Assembly (NCBI GenBank): GCA_018610025.1
Contig: JAHENW010000109.1
Span: 1-12,275 of the forward strand
Reading direction: 5' to 3'
Source: Thermoplasmatota archaeon
GTDB lineage: Archaea > Thermoplasmatota > Thermoplasmata > Halarchaeoplasmatales > Halarchaeoplasmataceae
DNA: 12,275 nt
A model generated the notes under the pieces. That model made no database searches, was not told the origin of the DNA, and was given only the letters and a program-made list of their open reading frames with translations. Below are positions 1 to 6,088 of the stretch, one piece after another; the stretch's first letter is position 1, and every line of letters begins with the position of its first letter. Position numbers and translations under genes: made by a program.

Positions 1-72
1 TGCCAGGGTCAAGAACAGGTAAACGAACACGGCTAAAAGGAATGTCGAGACAAAGGCCTTGGCTGCCTTCAT
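1..72 (-). CDS. N-terminus of a membrane or secreted protein (partial)
   Basis: The gene runs off the left edge; only the first 24 codons are visible. The peptide begins MKAAKAFVSTFLLAVFVYLF: basic residues at positions 2 and 5, then an unbroken hydrophobic stretch to the window edge. This is a signal peptide or first membrane helix. The ATG is supported by a strong Shine-Dalgarno site, GGAGG, seven bases upstream (minus strand, about bases 80-84). The function cannot be judged from what is visible. A short ORF upstream ends with an ATGA overlap on this start, so translation may be coupled. Confidence 0.7.
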   Translation of the reverse strand, partial: MKAAKAFVSTFLLAVFVYLFLTLA

Positions 73-176
73 TTTGCTGCCTCCATATGTTTAAAAATAT
101 CCATCCCGCTCCACTGGATACTGGACGATACCTTCCTCGAAGATATCTGGCAGGTATGGATCGACCGTACCATCAT
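69..176 (-). CDS. Possible 35-codon leader ORF coupled to the left-edge gene
   Basis: This open frame of 35 codons starts with a double ATG at 176/173. Its stop overlaps the ATG of the next gene as ATGA. The centre of a TATA-like element (minus strand, 201-208) lies about 29 bases before the first ATG, the distance expected of a leaderless archaeal transcript. The peptide begins MMVRSIHTCQISSRK; it is polar, with no recognised domain and no similarity to the leader ORFs near 5400 and 7770. An open frame of this length arises by chance often enough that the call rests on the start and stop geometry alone. Confidence 0.3.
   Translation of the reverse strand: MMVRSIHTCQISSRKVSSSIQWSGMDIFKHMEAAK
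153..171. promoter_or_regulatory. Imperfect palindrome, possible operator or RNA hairpin
   Basis: GGTATGG-ATCGA-CCGTACC is an inverted repeat with seven paired positions (one G-T) and a five-base loop. It lies just downstream of the minus-strand TATA-like element at 201-208, close to the predicted transcription start. It could be an operator, or a hairpin in the first codons of the short leader ORF. No regulator is known for it. Confidence 0.3.
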
Positions 177-200
177 AACAAATTTTGCGAGTAATGATAA

Positions 201-208
201 CTATATAA
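201..208 (-). promoter_or_regulatory. TATA-like element for the left-edge minus-strand gene
   Basis: The minus strand reads CTTATATAG here, the best TATA match in the 260-base divergent gap. Transcription would start near base 176-180. The element is nearly symmetrical and could also act on the plus strand, but the TATA box at 295-304 fits the plus-strand gene better. A second A/T-rich stretch at 90-100 is an alternative, but a start from it would leave out the strong Shine-Dalgarno site. Confidence 0.35.
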
Positions 209-294
209 GGATTTCGAATGGACGGCCCATAAAATTGAAAAAATATGTCTTACCAGCGGCTAACTCCGAAAGAGACGGTTGTACTTCCGACAAT

Positions 295-304
295 CTTAAA
301 TATG
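295..304 (+). promoter_or_regulatory. TATA box for the zinc-finger/aEF-1beta operon
   Basis: CTTAAATATG has its centre about 33 bases before the ATG at 333. The predicted transcript therefore begins within a few bases of the start codon and is leaderless or nearly so. No Shine-Dalgarno site precedes the ATG, in agreement. Confidence 0.5.
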
Positions 305-332
305 CTTTTCCGTCTGCTTACGCTCGATACTA

Positions 333-500
333 ATGAAGGAAGATTATAACTGCACATCGTGCGGTGTCACCCTGGTAGGCGTTAAGAACACGGTATTTCC
401 CTGCCCGGATTGCGGCGAGGCTACCATAGGCAGGTGTAAGAAATGCCGCGATCAGTCGGAAGAGTACGAGTGTCCAGAATGTGGATTCAGGGGGCCGTGA
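333..500 (+). CDS. Small four-knuckle zinc-finger protein (HVO_2753-like)
   Basis: A 55-residue cytoplasmic protein with four CxxC knuckles: Cys7/Cys10, Cys24/Cys27, Cys35/Cys38 and Cys47/Cys50. Two are in the form CPxCG. Eight cysteines suffice for two zinc ions, so this should be a compact double zinc ribbon. Archaeal proteins of this size and pattern are often annotated as zinc-ribbon or RNA-binding proteins and are typically found next to the aEF-1beta gene; that is the case here, with one base between stop and next start. The neighbourhood suggests a role near translation, but no activity can be read from the sequence. The ATG at 333 is the only sensible start and sits at leaderless distance from its TATA box. 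Confidence 0.88.
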   Translation: MKEDYNCTSCGVTLVGVKNTVFPCPDCGEATIGRCKKCRDQSEEYECPECGFRGP

Positions 501-501
501 G

Positions 502-768
502 ATGGGAGAAGTGATGCTCGTTTACAAAGTAATGCCCAATGACCCTGAACTGGATTTGGACGAGCTCGAGAAGAAGATAAAAGAGACCGCCCAGAAGTTC
601 GGTAAATTGAAAGGTACCAGGGAGGAGAAAGTGGCCTTCGGATTAAAGGCCATCATACCTACCATAGTGGTTGATGAGGAATCCGGTGCCGTGAATGAGC
701 TAGAGGACGCACTCAGAGAGATAGAGGGTGTCCAGAGCGCAGAGGCAGTGGACCTGACACGGTTGTAA
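502..768 (+). CDS. ef1b: Elongation factor 1-beta (aEF-1beta)
   Basis: The archaeal guanine-nucleotide exchange factor for elongation factor 1-alpha: it releases GDP so that the factor can reload GTP and deliver aminoacyl-tRNA. The 88 residues match the usual archaeal length of about 90. The protein is the small alpha/beta exchange domain only: beta strand GEVMLVYKVMP, an acidic helix region LDELEKKIKE, the core AFGLKAIIPTIVVDEESGA, and the C-terminal strand EGVQSAEAVDLTRL. The ATG at 502 is preferred to an in-frame GTG at 481 because the latter lies inside the zinc-finger gene and adds residues not normally present. It is the second gene of a two-gene operon and converges on the surface-protein gene, leaving only 28 bases between them. 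Confidence 0.95.
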   Translation: MGEVMLVYKVMPNDPELDLDELEKKIKETAQKFGKLKGTREEKVAFGLKAIIPTIVVDEESGAVNELEDALREIEGVQSAEAVDLTRL

Positions 769-796
769 AAAAAAGAAAGGTTTTGTTGGGGTTTTC
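767..796. terminator. T-run terminators between convergent genes
   Basis: On the minus strand, bases 774-767 form a run of eight T just after the surface-protein stop. On the plus strand, the end of the aEF-1beta gene is followed by TTTTGTTGGGGTTTTCTC (781-798). T-rich tracts of this kind terminate archaeal transcription. The 28-base gap can serve both directions. Confidence 0.45.
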
Positions 797-1279
797 TCAG
801 TAATCGATGTTCCAGTCTACACTAGAGTCTGCACTGTTGTAAATCCAGTATCCGTTTCCTGCTTTCATCGTCACCTTAGTTAGATCGTAGATGTATTGAA
901 AGTTGTACTCCCTAGAAGCATTGAAGACACCTATCTTGGATACCTCCTGAGGCAGCGTATCGCTGGCCGTTCTATCTGTATCGGACGGATATCCGACCAT
1001 GTTCCAGCCGGGTTCTAACGTTATATCGGTAGATACTGGTTCATCTCCACCTACCACTAATGTATCGTCCCTTGTCATGTGAACCCAGAATCCCATGGTA
1101 AGGTCGATCTCTCCTATGCTGTTGTAGTGATCATCCCTTTCCACTGCATAGGTCTCCCACTGATCGGTTGCAGAATCGTAGTACATCACCTTGTCGTAGC
1201 TTCCATTGATGTATTTGAGAACATCTTCCAAACTTTTATTGTGTGGTTCGATGGGGAGAGATATGAACTGCCATCCGTC
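797..1279 (-). repeat. Shared C-terminal module, copy 1 (160 codons)
   Basis: Codons 642-801 of the beta-helix gene, from DGWQFISLP to the stop. In an ungapped comparison the module has the same length as copy 3 and is 100/160 identical to it. Its last 71 residues are 62/71 identical to copy 2. It has two similar halves, each starting with GW and ending with a G-x-W or G-Y-W strand. Confidence 0.85.
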
Positions 1280-3202
1280 ACTCAAATCATCAGCGGTTAG
1301 GTTGAGTGAGTAAGTGTCCTCTGCATAGGTGGGGAACATCAGCGGGTATTCATCTGCATTTGATCCTCCGTTTATAGTATAATTACTATCTCCTATCCCA
1401 TCCCATCCGGGCTCGTCTTGATCCGGACCGGAGTAGTTATCGTAACCACTGTAATCCCCCCAGTAGTTACCGCCCTTAGGATAACTATCATTCCACCAGT
1501 TCACCCCATCATCAAATCCATTGACCTCATTTAGTAGTATGTTGTTATGATATATCTGGTTATCGTCAGAATAGGTGAGATAGATCCCATATTCGTTCCA
1601 TTCAGTGATATTATTTTCAACCACCGTATTACTATCGGACATATCGAGATATATACCGTACTTATTTCCGTAAGCACTGTTATTCGATAATCTGTTGTTC
1701 TCGCAGAAACCTTTTAAGAATATTCCTTCCTTGTTTGAGTTGACAATATTATCTTCTATCCTATTCCTATTTGAGTAAGAATAAAGGCGGATACCATCGT
1801 CATTATCCTCAACCATATTATCCTCTAAGATGTTTTCGGTGGAGGATTCAAGGATTATGCCATACCTCGAGTTCAACGATAGGGTGTTATTTGTTACATT
1901 ATTCTTTTTAGAATCGATCAGTTTTATCCCATCCTCATTTGATGAGGCCTCATTGTCATAGATGTCATTGCTGATTGACTCAGATACATACATCCCGTAA
2001 AAATTGCCAGGTCCGTTATAATTTCCCCAGATGCTGTTATTTGTAGAATTGAAAACGGCGATCCCGAACCAATCGTTTCCAGAAGCGGTATTGTTAATCA
2101 CTGTATTGTTATCCGAATGACCTAATAAGATCCCGACAGACCCGTTATTGACCTTTAGCTCCTCAACCTGGACATCAGTACAGTTCGCCAGGATCACCTC
2201 GCCTGCGTCAGTTGGAACGGTACCGCTTGTTTTATTCTTCCAGTAATAGACTGGAGCTCCGTTTACGGTATTGTTTGTTTCGATTACATGTGTGTTCCAA
2301 TGATACCTTTTATCACTCGTTATCAAAATGCTATCATCCTTCATGATGTTCCCCTGAAGTGTATTGTTTGCGACCTCTTCGAGATAAATACCGGTTTCAC
2401 CATTATATGAAATTTCATTACTCAATATCGTATTATTGTTTGATTCGTATAGTAGGTGAATACCATTCCAACTGGAATCTGAGACATCATTATGGTCTAT
2501 GCTATTGTAGGTGCTGGCACTGTTTAGTTGGATCCCGTTACCATTTAAAGATATGTTATTTTTAGTAATCTTATTACGGCTACTACTCCCTCCTACCAGG
2601 ACACCTAGTTGTGGGTGATTGGATATTGTATTATCCTTCAAGGTACTGTTATCTGAGGACTCAACATAGATGCCTGAATCATCGTTTTCCTTAACCGTAT
2701 TATTGGCCACAATTGTATCAATACATCCTTCAATTTCTAAACCCCTCCAACCATTGTTTTTTAACGTATTGTTATCCACTCTTCCATTGGTAATGTTATA
2801 TAGATACAGACCAGAATTTTTCCAGTATTGGTCTGTATTTCCACTTGCGTTTATCAGGAGGCAGTTTTTAATCGTAAAATAGTCCGTCGTATTTCCAATG
2901 TATATACAGGAACCTTCTGAGTCCCCATCGATCTCGTACCCCTCTATTATATATGGATCATTTTGAGTCCCAGTTCCATTCCATCCCTCCTCTACAGCTT
3001 GCTCTTCGAAATCGCTTTCATTGTTTATCCGAATGGGTTGATGAATTTCATAATTTAATTCGAGAGGGGTATTAGAACTGTCCAAGGAATGGTTGTCTAA
3101 TGGATCCACTATGCCAGTAATCAGCATACTGGCTATCATTAATCCAACTACAGATATAGATAGGAATTTACCAAGTTCTATCTTCTCATATCTTTCACTC
3201 AA
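797..3202 (-). CDS. NosD-type beta-helix surface protein with shared C-terminal module
   Basis: An 801-residue exported protein. Residues 13-32 are a hydrophobic signal or anchor helix. The PbH1 parallel beta-helix follows (about 80-575), made of repeats of the type GIYLxxSxxNTIxxN, with an insert near 290-350 containing NTVNGAPVYYW. The helix ends in the NosD-like signature GGNYWGDY...DGIGD...YPLM (577-622). Residues 642-801 are the C-terminal module shared with the next two surface genes. The protein is rich in Asn and N-x-S/T sequons, as expected of a glycosylated archaeal surface protein. The start is TTG, overlapping the stop of the upstream gene as TTGA, so translation is probably coupled; the first internal ATG (codon 22) would cut the signal helix. 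No catalytic residues can be assigned: the helix may bind or cleave polysaccharide, or act in adhesion. Confidence 0.88.
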   Translation of the reverse strand: MSERYEKIELGKFLSISVVGLMIASMLITGIVDPLDNHSLDSSNTPLELNYEIHQPIRINNESDFEEQAVEEGWNGTGTQNDPYIIEGYEIDGDSEGSCIYIGNTTDYFTIKNCLLINASGNTDQYWKNSGLYLYNITNGRVDNNTLKNNGWRGLEIEGCIDTIVANNTVKENDDSGIYVESSDNSTLKDNTISNHPQLGVLVGGSSSRNKITKNNISLNGNGIQLNSASTYNSIDHNDVSDSSWNGIHLLYESNNNTILSNEISYNGETGIYLEEVANNTLQGNIMKDDSILITSDKRYHWNTHVIETNNTVNGAPVYYWKNKTSGTVPTDAGEVILANCTDVQVEELKVNNGSVGILLGHSDNNTVINNTASGNDWFGIAVFNSTNNSIWGNYNGPGNFYGMYVSESISNDIYDNEASSNEDGIKLIDSKKNNVTNNTLSLNSRYGIILESSTENILEDNMVEDNDDGIRLYSYSNRNRIEDNIVNSNKEGIFLKGFCENNRLSNNSAYGNKYGIYLDMSDSNTVVENNITEWNEYGIYLTYSDDNQIYHNNILLNEVNGFDDGVNWWNDSYPKGGNYWGDYSGYDNYSGPDQDEPGWDGIGDSNYTINGGSNADEYPLMFPTYAEDTYSLNLTADDLSDGWQFISLPIEPHNKSLEDVLKYINGSYDKVMYYDSATDQWETYAVERDDHYNSIGEIDLTMGFWVHMTRDDTLVVGGDEPVSTDITLEPGWNMVGYPSDTDRTASDTLPQEVSKIGVFNASREYNFQYIYDLTKVTMKAGNGYWIYNSADSSVDWNIDY

Positions 3203-3693
3203 TACCCCACACCCCAGTCTACGCTGGAATCTGCACTGTTGTACACCCAGTATCCGTTTCCTGCTTTCATCGTTACCTTAGTTAAATCGTAGATGTATTG
3301 TAAGTTGTATTCTCTAGAAGCATTGAAAACACCGATCTTTGTGGCCTCTGCAGGCAGTGTATCGCTGGCCGTTCTATCTGTGGATGACGGATACCCGACC
3401 ATGTTCCAGCCGGGTTGCAGCGTTATGGTCGTACTAGAAGGTCTACTACCGTTGATGGTCAATGTATCGTCCGATTCCATATGTATCCACAAGCCCATCT
3501 CTCTATTCCACGTTCCTATGTTGTTGTAATGTTTTCCTCTATAAGGTGAGAAGGTCTGCCAATCGTCCTGTGAAGCGTCGTAGTACATCACCTTGTCGTA
3601 GTTACCCCGGATACCATAATCACTCCAATTCAGAAGGGTTTCCAGCTCATTTGTCTGATTTATAAGGTTGTATGATACGAAGTTCCAGCCTTC
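3199..3693 (-). repeat. Shared C-terminal module, copy 2 (164 codons, mosaic)
   Basis: Codons 554-717 of the propeller gene. The stretch from YDKVMYYDASQDDWQTF to MGLWIHM is 35/41 identical to copy 3 but only 22/41 to copy 1. The last 71 residues reverse this: 62/71 identical to copy 1 and 44/71 to copy 3. The module therefore appears to be spliced from two parents. It is four codons longer than the other copies, near its start. Confidence 0.85.
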
Positions 3694-5352
3694 TTCGCTT
3701 CCTCCAGAAGACAACGATATATCCATAGATGGAAGTACTGTGTGGAAGATCCACGTGTCCGATTGGGTAGTATTCATGCCATCATCAGAAACGGTATACC
3801 AAGAGTAATCGCTGTTCTTGGCAAGGTTTAACCAATCAACGGATGCCCTGCTCCCGCTGTTGACGTTGGTGTCAGTCCCTATCAAACTATCGTCTGATGC
3901 ATTGTAGAAGGATACGTTCAGGGAATCTCCATCCGGGTCCGAGACATCTACACTCAAAGTTACATCGGTCAAAACACCTGTCTCACCGTCTGTGGGGTCG
4001 GGATTCGTCGGTGAATCCGGTGGAGTGTTGGATGAACCGCCGTCCCACGAACCGTATTTTATGGTATAATAATCAAAATCTCCAGATAGTTCGGAGCCTC
4101 CTGTGACTATCGTATTGTCATTCGAGTCAAATGTGACTTCATTTGCTGCGTCATAATTTCCTCCATCATATATCAGGTCTGCTTCGATCCCTCCAGATAT
4201 AGTAACCCTGGCAGTATAATAGTCTTTATCACCGCTCAACGTAGATGCACCTGTAACGATCACGTTGTCTGCAGAATCTACAGCGACACCGGCAGCCCAA
4301 TCCGCATCACCTTCACCATCGTAACTTATCGCCCCCAGATTTGATCCATCAGTGCCCGAGAATTTAACGATGCGCCAGTCTGAACTGGTGTGGTTGTAAT
4401 AGGTTGAGTTTTGCTCGTTCTCCCATCCACAAACATAAACGTCGTCGGATGAGTCCCTCGCAATACCAAGACCATAATAGTCTAAAGTCCCCTGGTTTGG
4501 ATCATAAGTATTATTCCACTCCTCACTTCCAGTGCTGTCTAATTTTGCTGCAAGTATAGCTGGATCATAATATTCACCGTCACTGGTCAGGTTGGTGTAG
4601 GCAGCCCCAGTTAACAGTATGTTTTCGCTGGAATCTAGGGTTAGGTCATAACCAAAAACGCCCTCGTAACCGAAGCCTTTATCTGTAGACCATACCTCAT
4701 TCCCACTAGAGTCATATTTTTTTATGTGAGCTAGCATTCCTGAGCCATCTGGATCTGTAGTCCATCCTCCTACTATTATATCGTCATTAGAATCTACTCC
4801 TACTCCATAAGATGTACTTTGATTAAATCCCCCATAAGACCAGTTCTTCGCCCAAAGTTGATTACCACTAGAGTCATATTTTATTGTGATGAATTCAGGC
4901 AGTAGCATGCGATAATATCCCATATAGTAATACTCTCTTTCACTATATCCAGTCACGATAACGTTATCCTGTGAATCTACCGCTACTGCCGCACCAGAAT
5001 CGTTATGGCCTCCATCATATCTCATGCTCCACAATTCGTTTCCACTGCTATCATATTTGACCGTAAGAGAGTCATTATCATCATCCGGGGCTACAGACTT
5101 ACCGGTTACTATAACACTTCCGCTTGAATCCACTGCTACTGCGCTGGCGTTTTCGTCCAATCCTGAATCGTAGGCCTTGCTCCATTCTTCAGTCGGTGAG
5201 GCCAGTAGCTCTTCTCTTCCCTGTAAATCCTTTGTGGGATTCTTGTGAGTCTCTTCGTTCAAGTTTCCACCATCTCCCGGATAACCAATAGCACATATTG
5301 AAGAAGCAGCAAACAGTATCACTATAACCAGAATCACAATTTTTTTTCTCAT
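3199..5352 (-). CDS. SBBP seven-bladed beta-propeller surface protein with Ig/Fn3-like domain
   Basis: A 717-residue exported protein. Residues 1-22 (MRKKIV then a hydrophobic core) are a signal peptide; the Cys at the end of that core lacks a proper lipobox. Residues of about 55-438 carry seven copies of a blade motif of the type AVDSxxNVIVTG...IKYDSSGNxLW (VIVTG, VIVTG, IIVGG, ILLTG, VYVCG, VIVTG, TIVTG). This is the SBBP propeller family, with exactly enough blades to close a seven-bladed ring. Residues 442-538 form an Ig/Fn3-like domain (TPPDSPTNPDPTDG...DPDGDSL...TWIFHT). Residues 554-717 are the shared C-terminal module. The ATG follows AGGAG at nine bases. A conserved promoter and short leader ORF lie upstream, and the downstream beta-helix gene overlaps by four bases. 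The substrate or partner is unknown. Confidence 0.88.
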   Translation of the reverse strand: MRKKIVILVIVILFAASSICAIGYPGDGGNLNEETHKNPTKDLQGREELLASPTEEWSKAYDSGLDENASAVAVDSSGSVIVTGKSVAPDDDNDSLTVKYDSSGNELWSMRYDGGHNDSGAAVAVDSQDNVIVTGYSEREYYYMGYYRMLLPEFITIKYDSSGNQLWAKNWSYGGFNQSTSYGVGVDSNDDIIVGGWTTDPDGSGMLAHIKKYDSSGNEVWSTDKGFGYEGVFGYDLTLDSSENILLTGAAYTNLTSDGEYYDPAILAAKLDSTGSEEWNNTYDPNQGTLDYYGLGIARDSSDDVYVCGWENEQNSTYYNHTSSDWRIVKFSGTDGSNLGAISYDGEGDADWAAGVAVDSADNVIVTGASTLSGDKDYYTARVTISGGIEADLIYDGGNYDAANEVTFDSNDNTIVTGGSELSGDFDYYTIKYGSWDGGSSNTPPDSPTNPDPTDGETGVLTDVTLSVDVSDPDGDSLNVSFYNASDDSLIGTDTNVNSGSRASVDWLNLAKNSDYSWYTVSDDGMNTTQSDTWIFHTVLPSMDISLSSGGSEEGWNFVSYNLINQTNELETLLNWSDYGIRGNYDKVMYYDASQDDWQTFSPYRGKHYNNIGTWNREMGLWIHMESDDTLTINGSRPSSTTITLQPGWNMVGYPSSTDRTASDTLPAEATKIGVFNASREYNLQYIYDLTKVTMKAGNGYWVYNSADSSVDWGVGY

Positions 5353-5356
5353 CCTT

Positions 5357-5425
5357 TTATGCTCCTTTTTTTAAATCTCTCACCCACACAAAAACAGAAT
5401 GGTCGAAAGTACACACTGTTTTCAT
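5357..5425 (-). CDS. Short leader ORF upstream of the propeller gene (22 codons)
   Basis: The ORF begins MKTVCTFDHSVFVWVR and continues DLKKGA before a TAA four bases ahead of the propeller ATG. The centre of the TATA box (5453-5461) is 32 bases before this ATG, the same distance as for the other leaderless genes in the window, so the predicted mRNA starts almost at this codon. The first 16 codons are repeated base for base in the leader of the next surface gene. The Shine-Dalgarno site of the propeller gene (AAGGAG, 5362-5367) lies within its last codons, so ribosomes on the leader ORF could help or block access to it. Translation is inferred, not shown. Confidence 0.45.
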   Translation of the reverse strand: MKTVCTFDHSVFVWVRDLKKGA

Positions 5426-5516
5426 ACAGGTGTTCTAATTCCAGCTCCTTCTCTTTTATAGTTACGCATGGAAGAATAATAAGTCTTTCCCTGATAACTC
5501 AAGTACCCTCTTCCCA
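5378..5516 (-). repeat. Duplicated 5' flank, copy A (83-base identical core 5378-5460)
   Basis: Bases 5378-5460 are identical to 7749-7831, and 5461-5516 match 7832-7887 at 46 of 56 positions, all at a constant offset of 2371. The copy holds a TATA box (CTATAAAAG, minus strand, 5461-5453), the predicted transcription start near 5430, and most of the short leader ORF. An inverted repeat AAAACAG (5391-5397)/CTGTTTT (5416-5422) with an 18-base loop lies inside it. Beyond 5516 the similarity stops. Confidence 0.92.
5453..5461 (-). promoter_or_regulatory. TATA box of the propeller gene
   Basis: The minus strand reads CTATAAAAG, a strong archaeal TATA box. It lies about 105 bases before the main ATG, which implies an untranslated or leader-coding stretch of about 80 bases, unlike the leaderless housekeeping genes here. 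Confidence 0.6.
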
Positions 5517-5525
5517 TCCTTCGAT
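5499..5525 (-). pseudogene. Remnant of the ahcY 3' end
   Basis: On the minus strand this reads IEGWEEGT followed by TGA. The intact ahcY gene ends IENWEEGT and TGA at the matching position 2371 bases away. Upstream of these codons the frame no longer resembles ahcY. The fragment is best explained as the edge of a tandem duplication that copied the end of ahcY together with the surface-gene promoter. Confidence 0.65.
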
Positions 5526-5579
5526 GGACTTACTGACCACCCTGCCAGTACTGAAACTGGGTACGTGCCGCTGGTTTGA

Positions 5580-5619
5580 GGACTTTTTTGTCCAGTGGAT
5601 AAACTTCAGTAGTCCACTG
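5580..5619. repeat. Two inverted repeats at the 3' end of the third surface gene
   Basis: CAGTGGA (5593-5599) and TCCACTG (5613-5619) pair across the stop codon, with a 13-base loop. Next to them, GGAC-TTTTTT-GTCC (5580-5593) is a second small palindrome. On the minus strand the loop of the latter is A-rich, so neither is a standard T-run terminator. They may form a 3' hairpin that protects or ends the transcript. The rest of the 80-base gap to the duplicated flank holds nothing recognisable. Confidence 0.3.
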
Positions 5620-6088
5620 TCCACTGCACTTCCTGATCGGCACTGTTGTACACCCAGTAGCCTCTACCTGTAACTAAGACTTCTGTTGACAGATCGTATA
5701 TGTATTCAATATTGTAGGGCGCATACTTGTTGAACACGGCGATCTTGCTCACTTCAGATGGTAAAACATCGGATGCGATCCGGTTGGTCCCCGAGGGATA
5801 CCCCACCATGTTCCATCCTGGTTGCAAAGTTATATCGGTAGACACTGGTTTATCACCATCTATCACCAATGTATCGTTGGTTGTCATGTGGATCCAGAGT
5901 CCCATCTCCCGGTTCCATGTTCCTAGATCGTTGTAATGTTCGTCTCTATCGGGAACAAAGGTCTGCCAATCGTCCTGTGAAGCGTCGTAGTACATCACCT
6001 TGTCGTAGCTTCCATCGATATCTTTGAGAGCCTCTTCCACACTCTTATCGTATGGTATCAAAGGCAGAGATATGAACTGCCATCCGTC
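5606..6088 (-). repeat. Shared C-terminal module, copy 3 (160 codons)
   Basis: Codons 546-705 of the third surface gene, from DGWQFISLP to the stop. It keeps the same pair of half-repeats (GWQFISLP...YDKVMYYD...GLWIHM and GWNMVGYPS...KIAVFN...GYWVYN). Its first half is the closest relative of copy 2; its second half is equally distant from the other two copies. Confidence 0.85.

Noticed and set aside
181..235. A tRNA-like TTCGAAT at about 213-219.
   Set aside because: No acceptor or anticodon stems can be drawn around it.
244..348. A 34-codon plus-strand ORF between the divergent genes.
   Set aside because: It overlaps the TATA box and start of the zinc-finger gene in another frame, has no Shine-Dalgarno site and lies 39 bases from the nearest TATA-like element.
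1079..2882. Several plus-strand ORFs of 60-80 codons within the first beta-helix gene.
   Set aside because: They are shadows of a repetitive Asn-rich gene; their products are rich in Tyr, His and Ile in a pattern expected of antisense reading.
5270..5300. Lipoprotein signal in the propeller protein (Cys near residue 20).
   Set aside because: The residues before the cysteine are Ser-Ser-Ile; a lipobox needs Gly or Ala directly before it.
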